Assembly: GCA_910583605.1 (NCBI GenBank)
Contig: CAJTXN010000025.1
Location: 1 to 22,273 of the forward strand
Direction of reading: 5' to 3'
Length of the DNA stretch: 22,273 nucleotides
Origin: an uncultured Lachnospiraceae bacterium
Lineage (GTDB): Bacteria; Bacillota; Clostridia; Lachnospirales; Lachnospiraceae
Shown here: piece by piece, positions 6,701 through 15,574 of the stretch
Numbering within the stretch: position 1 is the first letter of the stretch
Layout of the letters: each line of letters starts with the position of its first letter
The notes under the pieces: model-generated
Databases searched by the model: none
Told to the model about the DNA's origin: nothing
What the model saw: the letters and a program-made list of their open reading frames with translations, nothing else
Position numbers and translations under genes: made by a program

Positions 6701-8977
6701 ATGAAAAAAAATTTTTTATTCTTATTTGTATTAAGTCTCTTTTTTCCAAAAAGCATTGTATTTGCTCAAACAACAGAAAAGAGAGCGATTGATTATGTAG
6801 ATATGTTTGTAGGAACGTCAAATTCTCGTCCTATGCTGGGCCCTTACGCAAGTGTGCCTTATGGAATGGTTCAGCTTGGTCCTGACAATCAAGATACTCA
6901 TTGGATGGGAGGATACGAGTATTCTATCAATAATGTCAAGGGATTTGCTCATATACATGCATGGATGATGGGAGGATTAATGATTATGCCGTCTGTTCAG
7001 GATTTGGTAACCTGGGAGGGGACAACCTCTTCTCCATATAGAGGGGCAAATGCGGGTTATCATTCGCGTATATTGAAGGATACAGAAAAAGGTGAACCTG
7101 GTTATTATTCAGTTTTTTTATATGATGCTGACTGTCTGGCGGAAGTTACGGCAACAAATCATTGTGGATTTCATAAATATACCTTTGCTAATGATTATAA
7201 TGATGCAAGAGTATTGCTGGATTTAAATTATCCAACAGAATATGGGATGAATATTCATGAAGGATATTTCAAAATAGTTTCAGATAATGAAATAGAAGGT
7301 TATGCCGATACGCGTTCTGCAGGAGATTATGTTCTTCATTATAATATTCGCTTTAATAAGCCTTTTAAAAGATTTAATGGATGGCATAAAGATTCGGTAG
7401 TGAAAGATGTGAAAGAGTGGAAATCTGAAGGTGATTGTGGAGGTTTTGTCGAATTTGATGTTAAGAAAGGAGAATCTATTTTAGTACAAGTATCTCTTTC
7501 TTTAGTAGACCAGCAGGGATGCCTGAGAAATTTTGAAGAAGAATTGAAACCGTACAATTGGGACTTTGATGCTGTTCGTAAAGAGGCAAATAATAAATGG
7601 AATACCTTACTTTCTAAGATTCAAGTGGAAGGTGATGAGCTTGACAAGGAAAAATTTTACACCAATTTATTCCGTGCGTATGCAAAACAGACTTGGAGTG
7701 ACGTTGATGGAAGATATAGAGATCCTTTAGAGCGGATTCAAAAAGTAAATCATCCAATGTATGGAGGAGATGCTTTCTGGAATTCTTTTTGGAACTATAA
7801 TCCTTTGCTTGCGTTAATTTCACCTGATATTTTGAATAATTGGGTATTGACACAGTTGGAGTTGTTTGACAAAACAGGATGGACAAATAACGGTCCAACG
7901 GGATTGGAACATACAGGCATTATGGAAGTAACACATGAAATAGCATTGATGGTCGGGGCCTATCAAAAAGGGATACGTAACTATGATGTAAATAAGCTGT
8001 GGAATGCGGTGAGACACAATGCTACAGAGCAGGGTGCAGTAGTTGAAAATTCAGGTTGGGCTGGCCAACGCAATCTAAATGTTTATAAGCGTTTGGGATA
8101 TGTTCCCGTTGAGAAGAGTGCTGCGTGTCAAACTTTGGATTATGCATATACTGATTTTTGTACTGCCCAGTTAGCAAAAGCGCTTGGTAAAAAAAAGGAT
8201 TATAATTATTTTCTTAGACGTTCTAATAACTGGAAAAATCAGTTTAATGTAGAAACTAAGTGGCAAACTCCTAAAGATTCAATGGGAAATTGGATTCCCA
8301 ACTATGATATCTTAAGTGGATATAAGTGGATTGAGGGTAATGGCTGGCAATATACTTGGTATGTTCCTCATGATGTGCCAGGACTTATCAAACTGATGGG
8401 AAAAGATTTATTTAATGAACGTTTGGAAGAGGGATTTGAAAAATCCGTAAAGCATCGTTTTGCGGCTCATGCTTTTGATAGACATCAGGATGTAGCTTAT
8501 GAATATTATATTAATCAAGGGAATGAAGGGAATATGCAGGCAGCCTATTTATTTAATTATTCGGGCAAACCATGGTTGACTCAGAAATATACTCGTTCGA
8601 TATTGGATATTTATTATGGAAACCATCCTTATGATGGCTGGCAAGGTGACGAAGATGAAGGTCAGATGGGGGCATGGTTTGTAATGAGTGCGCTGGGATT
8701 GTTTGAGATGAATGGAGGGGTTACAGAAAATCCTGAGTTTGACCTTACTTCTCCTTTATTTTCTAAAGCAGTTATTTATCTGGATTCTATATATGGTGAA
8801 GAAAAAATATTTACAATTGTAGCTAAAAACAATTCGAAAGAAAATATTTACATTCAATCGGCAAACCTCAACGGTAAACCTTTAAATAGAACTAAATTAA
8901 AATGGTCTGATGTGATAAATGGGGGAAAACTGGTTTTCGAAATGGGTAATCATCCAAATCAAAATTGGGGGAAATAA
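6701..8977 (+). CDS. Secreted GH92 alpha-mannosidase
   Basis: A 758-residue protein when started at the ATG at 6701, which gives a clean signal peptide (MKKNFLFLF to VFAQ). The frame also has starts at 6665 and 6695 that would put extra residues ahead of it. GH92 enzymes are calcium-dependent exo-alpha-mannosidases acting on N-glycan or yeast mannan linkages. Numbered from 6701, the likely general acid is E545 (in EGNGWQYTW) and the base pair D650/D652 (in GDEDEGQMGAW); these motifs match the family as I know it. The usual GNEP-SH motif near the mannose site is altered to GNEGNM (607-612), so specificity may differ. There is no SusC/SusD pair or sensor nearby, and the last residue is followed by an AT-rich gap. 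The signal peptide lacks a lipobox, so it is probably periplasmic. Confidence 0.85.
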   Translation: MKKNFLFLFVLSLFFPKSIVFAQTTEKRAIDYVDMFVGTSNSRPMLGPYASVPYGMVQLGPDNQDTHWMGGYEYSINNVKGFAHIHAWMMGGLMIMPSVQDLVTWEGTTSSPYRGANAGYHSRILKDTEKGEPGYYSVFLYDADCLAEVTATNHCGFHKYTFANDYNDARVLLDLNYPTEYGMNIHEGYFKIVSDNEIEGYADTRSAGDYVLHYNIRFNKPFKRFNGWHKDSVVKDVKEWKSEGDCGGFVEFDVKKGESILVQVSLSLVDQQGCLRNFEEELKPYNWDFDAVRKEANNKWNTLLSKIQVEGDELDKEKFYTNLFRAYAKQTWSDVDGRYRDPLERIQKVNHPMYGGDAFWNSFWNYNPLLALISPDILNNWVLTQLELFDKTGWTNNGPTGLEHTGIMEVTHEIALMVGAYQKGIRNYDVNKLWNAVRHNATEQGAVVENSGWAGQRNLNVYKRLGYVPVEKSAACQTLDYAYTDFCTAQLAKALGKKKDYNYFLRRSNNWKNQFNVETKWQTPKDSMGNWIPNYDILSGYKWIEGNGWQYTWYVPHDVPGLIKLMGKDLFNERLEEGFEKSVKHRFAAHAFDRHQDVAYEYYINQGNEGNMQAAYLFNYSGKPWLTQKYTRSILDIYYGNHPYDGWQGDEDEGQMGAWFVMSALGLFEMNGGVTENPEFDLTSPLFSKAVIYLDSIYGEEKIFTIVAKNNSKENIYIQSANLNGKPLNRTKLKWSDVINGGKLVFEMGNHPNQNWGK

Positions 8978-9093
8978 TAAAGATTTTTTAGAATAATAAT
9001 TTTCTTCCTATTTTAGCAGCTATGGCTTGATAAAAATACTGATTTTAAGTGTTTTGGACCGTAAATAAAATGATCATTTGAAAAGTGTGCCAT

Positions 9094-9130
9094 TAAATGT
9101 GTGTTCGGATTTAAGCCAAACACACATTTA
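9094..9130. terminator. Hairpin between convergent genes, possible bidirectional terminator
   Basis: TAAATGTGTGTT (9094-9105) and AACACACATTTA (9119-9130) are perfect 12-bp inverted repeats with a 13-base loop. It lies in the 381-bp AT-rich gap 8978-9358 between the convergent mannosidase and lipoprotein genes. It has no long T tract on either strand, so a terminator role is only likely, not clear. I see no gene or other structure in the rest of this gap. Confidence 0.45.
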
Positions 9131-9358
9131 AATTGTTTAAATATGTAATATTATGTATGATTGGCCTGCATAAGAATGATTGAATATTTCATTTCTACCT
9201 TTTTATAAGCAATTTTGATAAGATTTATTGTTGTAAGTAATATATCAATTGAGAATATATAGATTAAGTAACAATTTTCATGTTTTAAAGATGTTTTAAT
9301 TGTAAATATTTATCAAACACAACAATATACACAATCTATTTGATATTTTTTTAAAATT

Positions 9359-10546
9359 TCACAAGTACGCTATGTGATTGTTATTTATATAAACAATTTC
9401 ACGCACAAACAATACACCAGAATAGTCTGCGGCAAAGCCATCATTCCACTTCCCGTTGTATTCCACTTTCAAAACTGCCTGCAACGGCTTTCCATTTTTA
9501 CGTTCTTTGGTTGCCTTGTCATATATATCATTCAAAGAGTCTGTTTTATCCACTATCCAATATTCTTCACTACTGCCTTCAGGTTTAAAAGAACGAACTT
9601 CATGACCAATGGTCAATGTACCTTTCAATGTATATAATTCATCTTTGGACATTTCACCATTAAGCTGAGAAATCGTCGAACCGGAAAATGAAATGCTGTT
9701 TTCATCAAACAAAGGAGCATCCTGGCCTATTTCAATGAAAATAGCCTTGTCCGGATTACTGTCATGTATCTCGAAGTATCGTTTTCCACTGTTACCGACA
9801 CCCCATCCGTTGCATGGAGCAGGAACAGGTTCTGACTGCATCTTTTCATTGATTATCGTAGCATAATCTCCATCAGGAACCATAATGAATTTTCTGACTC
9901 CTTTTTTCATTGACTTTATTTCTTCAAACTTACAAGTCTGACCCTTATCCCAGTTTGAAGAGGTTTCCAATGTTCTGATAACATCATTTATGTCCTTATT
10001 GGGTAGATTAAAAACCTGTATAAGTCTATGTGGTGTCTTATCCCCTTTTCTTACCATTGATATACCCGGTAAAGACGGATCAGCTATTAGGCGTATATTT
10101 TCATTTTCCTGGACCCAAAGTGTGAGACCGGCACCTGAGAGTTGTTTCCATACGAAACCATCATATGCTTTTCTTGTAGGCTCATTATTCACAGCTTCTG
10201 ATGTACCATTATCCTTGATAAATACAATATTTCTGTTGTTTCTTTCTACGACAAGCGTATCTATATTACATCTGACAATTTTCATTGTATCAGAGAACTG
10301 GATAGCCTGTCCGTTGCCTATACTTTCTCCATTCAATATCAGTTTGTTATCCGATACACTCCACTGATGATAAAGCAAAGTCCTCATGCCTACCGACTCT
10401 GCAGAACCGTCTTCTTTTAAGTCCATACCTTGTACATAAGATACTCCCTGTGTAAGAACCTCTATCCAACGGCCAGTCAGATTAATGTTATTATTGGAAG
10501 AGCAGGCACATAATGTCAGAACTAAAATTGAAAGAATCTGTTTCAT
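9359..10546 (-). CDS. Lipocalin-like lipoprotein of unknown function
   Basis: A 395-residue protein with a lipoprotein signal peptide: a short basic and hydrophobic start, then the lipobox LCA-C with C15 as the lipidated cysteine. Residues about 22-111 look like the lipocalin-like domain common in Bacteroides lipoproteins (LTGRWIEV, later HQWSVSDNKLILNGESIGNGQ). The second part, about 120-395, has beta-rich stretches and a C-terminal block (EYWIVDKTDSLNDIY, GFAADYSGVLFVREI) loosely like NlpE-type lipoproteins; I am not sure of that. It is the last gene of the operon with the TetR regulator, 25 bases after it, and the activase. Its presence suggests a cell-envelope link for the operon, but no substrate can be named. 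Confidence 0.75.
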   Translation of the reverse strand: MKQILSILVLTLCACSSNNNINLTGRWIEVLTQGVSYVQGMDLKEDGSAESVGMRTLLYHQWSVSDNKLILNGESIGNGQAIQFSDTMKIVRCNIDTLVVERNNRNIVFIKDNGTSEAVNNEPTRKAYDGFVWKQLSGAGLTLWVQENENIRLIADPSLPGISMVRKGDKTPHRLIQVFNLPNKDINDVIRTLETSSNWDKGQTCKFEEIKSMKKGVRKFIMVPDGDYATIINEKMQSEPVPAPCNGWGVGNSGKRYFEIHDSNPDKAIFIEIGQDAPLFDENSISFSGSTISQLNGEMSKDELYTLKGTLTIGHEVRSFKPEGSSEEYWIVDKTDSLNDIYDKATKERKNGKPLQAVLKVEYNGKWNDGFAADYSGVLFVREIVYINNNHIAYL

Positions 10547-10571
10547 ACTATATTATTATTTTTAATCGCGT

Positions 10572-11171
10572 CTATTTACACAGCAAATGTATCATCTGAT
10601 CTACCATATATGGTTTCCACTCATCAATCAGATCATTAAACTCTTTATCTGATTCCATAAATATCAGATCCTTGCTCAAAAAAGGGAATGACATAAGCCC
10701 ATAGAATGTGTTGAACACTATTCTCAAAGGAACCTGTTTTATGTCCCCTTTATCCATGGCAGACTGCAGATATATTGCTATCTGGTTAAGAAACTTATCC
10801 ATATATACGGGTTTTACTGCCTTTATGAAGTCCTTTGCATTACGGTTTATTTCACGCATTACAAACATAGGCATATATGGATTATTTTTGGCAACTTCAA
10901 GATATGTATCAACAACAATCCTTATTTTCTCTGAAAACGGCTTATTATCATCTACGAACACATCCTGTATTTTGGGTATGAATGATTGTATAATAGACAG
11001 AAATACAGCCTGGAACATCTTGTCCTTTGTACGATAGTAATAATGCAGAGTCGGACGGTTTATACCCACTCTTGCTGCAATATCACTCATACTTGCACCG
11101 TCAAATCCCTTTTCTATAAAGACTTCTTTAGCTACAGCTATAATTTTCTCTTCCAGAATATTATTTTCCAT
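10572..11171 (-). CDS. TetR/AcrR-family transcriptional regulator
   Basis: A 199-residue protein. The N-terminal helix-turn-helix (about residues 8-54) is typical: AKEVFIEKGFDGASMSDIA followed by ARVGINRPTLHYYYRTKDKMF. The C-terminal ligand domain is divergent, as usual for this family, and the ligand cannot be read from it. The gene starts 11 bases after the activase stop and ends 25 bases before the lipoprotein, so all three are probably one transcript. TetR proteins usually repress their own operon by binding a palindrome near the start site; the palindrome at 15406-15421, at the predicted start of this operon, is the best candidate. It might also influence the nearby RND efflux operon, but that operon has its own AraC-type regulator. 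Confidence 0.88.
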   Translation of the reverse strand: MENNILEEKIIAVAKEVFIEKGFDGASMSDIAARVGINRPTLHYYYRTKDKMFQAVFLSIIQSFIPKIQDVFVDDNKPFSEKIRIVVDTYLEVAKNNPYMPMFVMREINRNAKDFIKAVKPVYMDKFLNQIAIYLQSAMDKGDIKQVPLRIVFNTFYGLMSFPFLSKDLIFMESDKEFNDLIDEWKPYMVDQMIHLLCK

Positions 11172-11182
11172 ATTTTGAGTTA

Positions 11183-14100
11183 TTATTTTTCAAGTTTATC
11201 TACAAACAGCAGCATACGGTTAATTATGTTCACTTCACTGACACCACTGTCAAAATCCAAAGATAATATATTAATATCAGGGACTAAAGTTTTTATTCTC
11301 TTTTCTATGCCTTTAGATACAATATGGTTGGCAATACAGCCAAAAGGCTGTAAGCTGATGACATTTTTCACTTCTTTTCTGGCCAATGACAGCATCTCGC
11401 CAGGTAAAAGCCAACCTTCACCGAACTGTGCATTCAATGATATAGCCTTACGTGCTTCTTCAGCCTGTTCAAATATATCCTCAAAACATGTAAAATAGCG
11501 GAACTTCCAAGCTGCATCATTAAATTTATCTATTTCTCTGCGAATTATTTTATAAATCCATCGATAAACAAAGTCAGGATAATCCTTACCACATATATTT
11601 GACTTAACATTTACTTTTATGTTTACAAAGCTTTGCATAAAGAAGTCGGTCAGTACTGGAGGTACTACCTCAATACCGCGTTCTGACAGCCACGACAGTA
11701 AATTCCTGTGTGCAAAAGTATTGAATTTCAGATATATTTCTCCGACAATGCCGACTTTAGGACAGTCCTTTTCCATACATATCCTGTTAAAGTCTACTGC
11801 GGCAAGAGAAAGATAATTCAGGAGTTCTTTTGAACGGTTTTTACGAATCAGCTCGTCTGCCGCATTCAGATACATGTCCTTAAGTTTTTCTGCTTCACCT
11901 TTGTTTCTTTCCCTTACAACGGACGCATAGTAGAATTTGGATATACAGTCACTGTAGAGGACTGCACGGAAAGCAACTGGCAATACTTTAAGCCAGTTTA
12001 TCCTGAAAGCTGGCTGGTCATTTTTAATTGAATCTGACATGGTAAGTGAAACGACCGGAGTGTTTTCATATCCTGCATCTACCAGGGCTTTTTTGATAAT
12101 GGCAATATAGTTGCTGGCGCGGCACTGGCCTCCTGTCTGCGTCATGGCTATTACAGAATTGTCCGGATCGTATTTACCACTTTTGAAAGCTTTAATGATG
12201 TCTCCAACAACAAGAGTTGCAGGATAACAGATTTCATTGTTGGCATATTTTAGCCCCCATTCACATGACTGACTGTCACTTAAAGGAAGATTCTCAACAT
12301 CGTAACCTGCCACTTTCATAACAGCCGGTATGAGAGGAGATATAAACGGCGTAAAGAATGGTACAAGGATTTTCCTGTTCCGGTACTCATCGTCATATAC
12401 CGGTACAGTCTTGAAATCATGATGTACGTGTCCTGTATGTTTGTTTTCTTCTGCCAGACGGATACTCTCAACCAATGAACGGACCCTGAGCTTCATCGAA
12501 CCTACATTATTGACATCATCCAGTTTCAGAAGAGTGAATACTTTCCCGTTTCTAATGAGAAGATCCCTAACTTCATCAACAAGAAAGGCATCAGGTCCGC
12601 AGCCGAATGAAGTAAGTTCGACAAACTGAATCTTTGAATCCTGCGCACATGCCCATTTTGCAGCTCTAAGTATTCTGTTTGGGTATGACCATTGAGGGAG
12701 AAAATGAACATCATCCAGGTCTGTTTCTTTATTTCTCACAAAATCATCTGTAATTATGCTTATACCCATATCTGCAAGCATGTCAGACACTTTGTGCTGA
12801 ATCAGCATATCTGTGTGGTAAGGACGTCCGGCAAGCAGAACCGTCATTCTGTTTTCCTCGAGTGCCTTGTTTAATATTGTCTCATTTCTGGTGATAAGTT
12901 CATTTATAAATCTGTCCTGTTCTTGACATGCCTTTTCAAAAGCGGTCTTTACTTTACGTGAATCAACACCAAGGGATTTAAGATATTCTTCGCATTGTTT
13001 AAACAGCAGCTTCTTGTCTTTAAAGTTAATGGCCGGGGAATCTATAACAGCACCGGAACCCTGGACACTTTTTATCACTTCAGAATAACCGGTAACAATC
13101 GGGCAGTTATAGCTGTTCTGTTCCTTGCCCTGACGCTCGAATATGACAAAAGGCATGAATATCCTGTCAACTTTCTTGTCTATAAGATTCTGTATATGGC
13201 TGTGAACAAGCTTTGCAGGGAAACAGATGTTATCAGACATGACCATTCTGGCATTGCATTCATATCTGGTGTAATTGGATACATCCGACAGCACGACCTT
13301 GATGTTACATGACTCCAGCAGTGTATGCCAGAACGGATATTCCTCATACATGTTAAGGCAACGCGGAATACCGACTGTAAGAGTTGAATTATCAGCTATT
13401 GACTTACGTGAAAAGAGCAGTTCATTCTTTATCTGATACATATTTTCACCACGTTTCATGTTTTTTTCTCCGTTGGTGAAAACCCTCTCACACCGATTGC
13501 CCGAATAATAGCGTTTCCCGTTTTCAAAATGATAACAGATAACCGGACACTGGTTGTCGCACCCTTTGCAATTTAAGGTGCGTGAGGTAAATCCGGCCAT
13601 GCTTACCATGATCTCAAAAGGAATTTCACGGCAGGAATGCTCACGGGCATAAAGGGCACATCCGAATGCACCCATCAGTTCCGGTATATTACATCTTGTA
13701 ACTTTCATACCGGTATGGATTTCCAAAGCTCTTACAATGGCATCGTTTCTCATTGTACCACCCTGAACAACAAGATGATTTCCCAAAACGGAAGTATCTT
13801 TCAGTTTAAGAACTTTATACAGACAGTTCTTCACTACTGAGTAAGCAAGGCCGGCTGAAATATCTTCCACCGTAGCACCTTCACGAAGTACCTGTTTTAC
13901 TTTTGAGTTCATAAAGACTGTGCATCTGGTTCCAAGATCAGCCGGACAAGTGGAACGGCAGGCAGCCTGTGAGAACTCCGGTGCTGTATAACCAAGCGTC
14001 TTGGCAAATGTTTCTATAAAGGAACCGCAACCGGAAGAACATGCCTCATTTATCTCTATTCTGTCTATTACACCATTGTTTATAAAAATGGCTTTCATAT

Positions 14101-15379
14101 CCTGACCGCCAATATCCAGAATAAAGGATACTTCCTTGTCAAAATGGTGTGCACCCATATAGTGTGCAATAGTTTCAACGATACCGTAATCCAATTGGAA
14201 TGCAGCTTTTATCAGGTCTTCACCATAACCGGTAGAGCAGCTTCCTTTTACGACAAGCTGTGTTCCAGTTTTGCTGCATTCATCAAGCAAGCCTCTAAAT
14301 CCCTTTTCTACTGTTTCAATAGGTTTTCCTCCATTGTTACTGTAAAATGAATAGATAAGATTTGCATCTTTATCAGTCACAACGATTTTAGTTGTTGTTG
14401 ATCCTGAGTCTATGCCTATATAGACTTCCTGCTTACCCGGTTTTAGAGTTCCTGTTTTTACAACATTCTTCTGTTTTTCCTCTTTCCACTTATCATATTC
14501 TTCAGAGTTTGAAAAAACAGGTTTGAGACCGTCTTTACGTACAGCAGTTTCTTCTGGTTTCTCTAAAGTCGCGATAAGTGAGGACAAAGAAACTATATAC
14601 TCCTTCTCAACATGAGCAAGTGCTGTTCCCAGAGCCGGAAGCTGTGTTCCGTTTTCCGGTAAGATAATGTCATTGTTATTGACTGACAAATATTCGATAA
14701 AAGCCTTTCTAAGAGCAGGAATGAAAGTAAGAGGTCCGCCACAGAAGAGAATCTGAGTCTTTATATCATATCCTCTTGCCAGGGTTACAACCGTCTGCAC
14801 TGCTACTGCATGGAAAATGGAAGCTGCAATATCCTCACGACTTACATTCTTGGCTATAAGATTTTGTATATCAGTCTTACAGAAAACGCCACAGCGTGAA
14901 GCTATCGGATATATATGTGTAGCATTCATTGCCAGTTCATTCATTTCATCCACACTGACACCAAGAATAATAGCCATCTGGTCTATGAAAGCCCCTGTTC
15001 CTCCGGCACAGTTGCCGTTCATACGGAGGTCAACAGCTTCTGAATCCTTAAAGAAAACAACTTTGGCATCCTCACCTCCTATGTCTATCATGGATGCTAT
15101 ATGTGGATATTTATTCTGAACAGCCTTTGTTGCTGCAACCACTTCCTGTACAAACGGAATGCCATATTTTTCTGAAAGTCCCATTCCAACCGATCCTGTT
15201 ATTCTTATAGCAATATCTTCATTATTTACTATAGTTCCCAGTTCTTTAAGCATTAGAATAATCACATCCTTTGCCTTCGCATTATGCCTTTCGTATTTTG
15301 AATATATGATACGACCTTCTTTATCTATAGCAACCATTTTTGCAGTTGTTGAACCTACATCTAAACCTAACTTAATCAT
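11183..15379 (-). CDS. Giant acyl-CoA dehydratase activase / HgdB-like fusion
   Basis: A 1398-residue fusion protein. Two tandem BadF/BcrA-type activase (ASKHA ATPase) domains come first: about 1-258 (start GLDVGSTTAK) and about 318-580 (start GIDSGSTTTK). Each keeps the two cysteines that bind the bridging 4Fe-4S cluster: C124 (NCAGGTG) and C163 (SRCGVF), then C447 (EACSSGC) and C486 (TRCTVF). A cysteine-rich linker (C604, C607, C611, C615) leads to a DUF2229-like part (about 665-890) and an HgdB-like part (about 1000-1398) with C1039, C1051 and C1086. Activases use ATP to push low-potential electrons into a dehydratase or reductase. No separate HgdA/HgdB subunits are encoded here, so the protein may carry both halves or act on an enzyme coded elsewhere. 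Its substrate is unknown. It is first in the operon with the TetR and lipoprotein genes. Confidence 0.85.
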   Translation of the reverse strand: MIKLGLDVGSTTAKMVAIDKEGRIIYSKYERHNAKAKDVIILMLKELGTIVNNEDIAIRITGSVGMGLSEKYGIPFVQEVVAATKAVQNKYPHIASMIDIGGEDAKVVFFKDSEAVDLRMNGNCAGGTGAFIDQMAIILGVSVDEMNELAMNATHIYPIASRCGVFCKTDIQNLIAKNVSREDIAASIFHAVAVQTVVTLARGYDIKTQILFCGGPLTFIPALRKAFIEYLSVNNNDIILPENGTQLPALGTALAHVEKEYIVSLSSLIATLEKPEETAVRKDGLKPVFSNSEEYDKWKEEKQKNVVKTGTLKPGKQEVYIGIDSGSTTTKIVVTDKDANLIYSFYSNNGGKPIETVEKGFRGLLDECSKTGTQLVVKGSCSTGYGEDLIKAAFQLDYGIVETIAHYMGAHHFDKEVSFILDIGGQDMKAIFINNGVIDRIEINEACSSGCGSFIETFAKTLGYTAPEFSQAACRSTCPADLGTRCTVFMNSKVKQVLREGATVEDISAGLAYSVVKNCLYKVLKLKDTSVLGNHLVVQGGTMRNDAIVRALEIHTGMKVTRCNIPELMGAFGCALYAREHSCREIPFEIMVSMAGFTSRTLNCKGCDNQCPVICYHFENGKRYYSGNRCERVFTNGEKNMKRGENMYQIKNELLFSRKSIADNSTLTVGIPRCLNMYEEYPFWHTLLESCNIKVVLSDVSNYTRYECNARMVMSDNICFPAKLVHSHIQNLIDKKVDRIFMPFVIFERQGKEQNSYNCPIVTGYSEVIKSVQGSGAVIDSPAINFKDKKLLFKQCEEYLKSLGVDSRKVKTAFEKACQEQDRFINELITRNETILNKALEENRMTVLLAGRPYHTDMLIQHKVSDMLADMGISIITDDFVRNKETDLDDVHFLPQWSYPNRILRAAKWACAQDSKIQFVELTSFGCGPDAFLVDEVRDLLIRNGKVFTLLKLDDVNNVGSMKLRVRSLVESIRLAEENKHTGHVHHDFKTVPVYDDEYRNRKILVPFFTPFISPLIPAVMKVAGYDVENLPLSDSQSCEWGLKYANNEICYPATLVVGDIIKAFKSGKYDPDNSVIAMTQTGGQCRASNYIAIIKKALVDAGYENTPVVSLTMSDSIKNDQPAFRINWLKVLPVAFRAVLYSDCISKFYYASVVRERNKGEAEKLKDMYLNAADELIRKNRSKELLNYLSLAAVDFNRICMEKDCPKVGIVGEIYLKFNTFAHRNLLSWLSERGIEVVPPVLTDFFMQSFVNIKVNVKSNICGKDYPDFVYRWIYKIIRREIDKFNDAAWKFRYFTCFEDIFEQAEEARKAISLNAQFGEGWLLPGEMLSLARKEVKNVISLQPFGCIANHIVSKGIEKRIKTLVPDINILSLDFDSGVSEVNIINRMLLFVDKLEK

Positions 15380-15405
15380 ATATTTATATGTGTTTGACTA
15401 TTATT

Positions 15406-15421
15406 CTGATACTATTGTCAG
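15406..15421. promoter_or_regulatory. Candidate TetR operator
   Basis: Imperfect palindrome CTGATACTATTGTCAG with arms CTGATA and TGTCAG, mismatched at one pair. It covers the predicted start site of the activase-TetR-lipoprotein operon, a typical place for repressor binding. The link to the TetR protein is inference. Confidence 0.35.
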
Positions 15422-15424
15422 ACG

Positions 15425-15455
15425 CAAATGTAAAAACAATTACATCAATACCAAA
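15425..15455 (-). promoter_or_regulatory. Bacteroides-type promoter of the activase operon
   Basis: On the minus strand, TTTG (15455-15452), a 19-base spacer and TACATTTG (15432-15425) match the Bacteroides consensus exactly. Transcription would start near 15418, about 39 bases before the activase ATG at 15379. Confidence 0.75.
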
Positions 15456-15574
15456 GAAATTGGTTATGTAATCTTGTGATTTAACTTTTTACAACATTTA
15501 AAAACAGATTTCTTAACGGTGGTTATGTCTTAAATGCGGATTATGATATAAAGTAATGTATTGCTAATGTATAC

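Noticed and set aside
9041..9358. The AT-rich gap as a possible small gene or origin
   Set aside because: There is no credible reading frame and no repeated boxes; only one hairpin is seen.
9990..10367. A 125-codon plus-strand frame within the lipoprotein gene
   Set aside because: It is antisense to a gene with a clear lipoprotein signal and operon context, and shows no domain.
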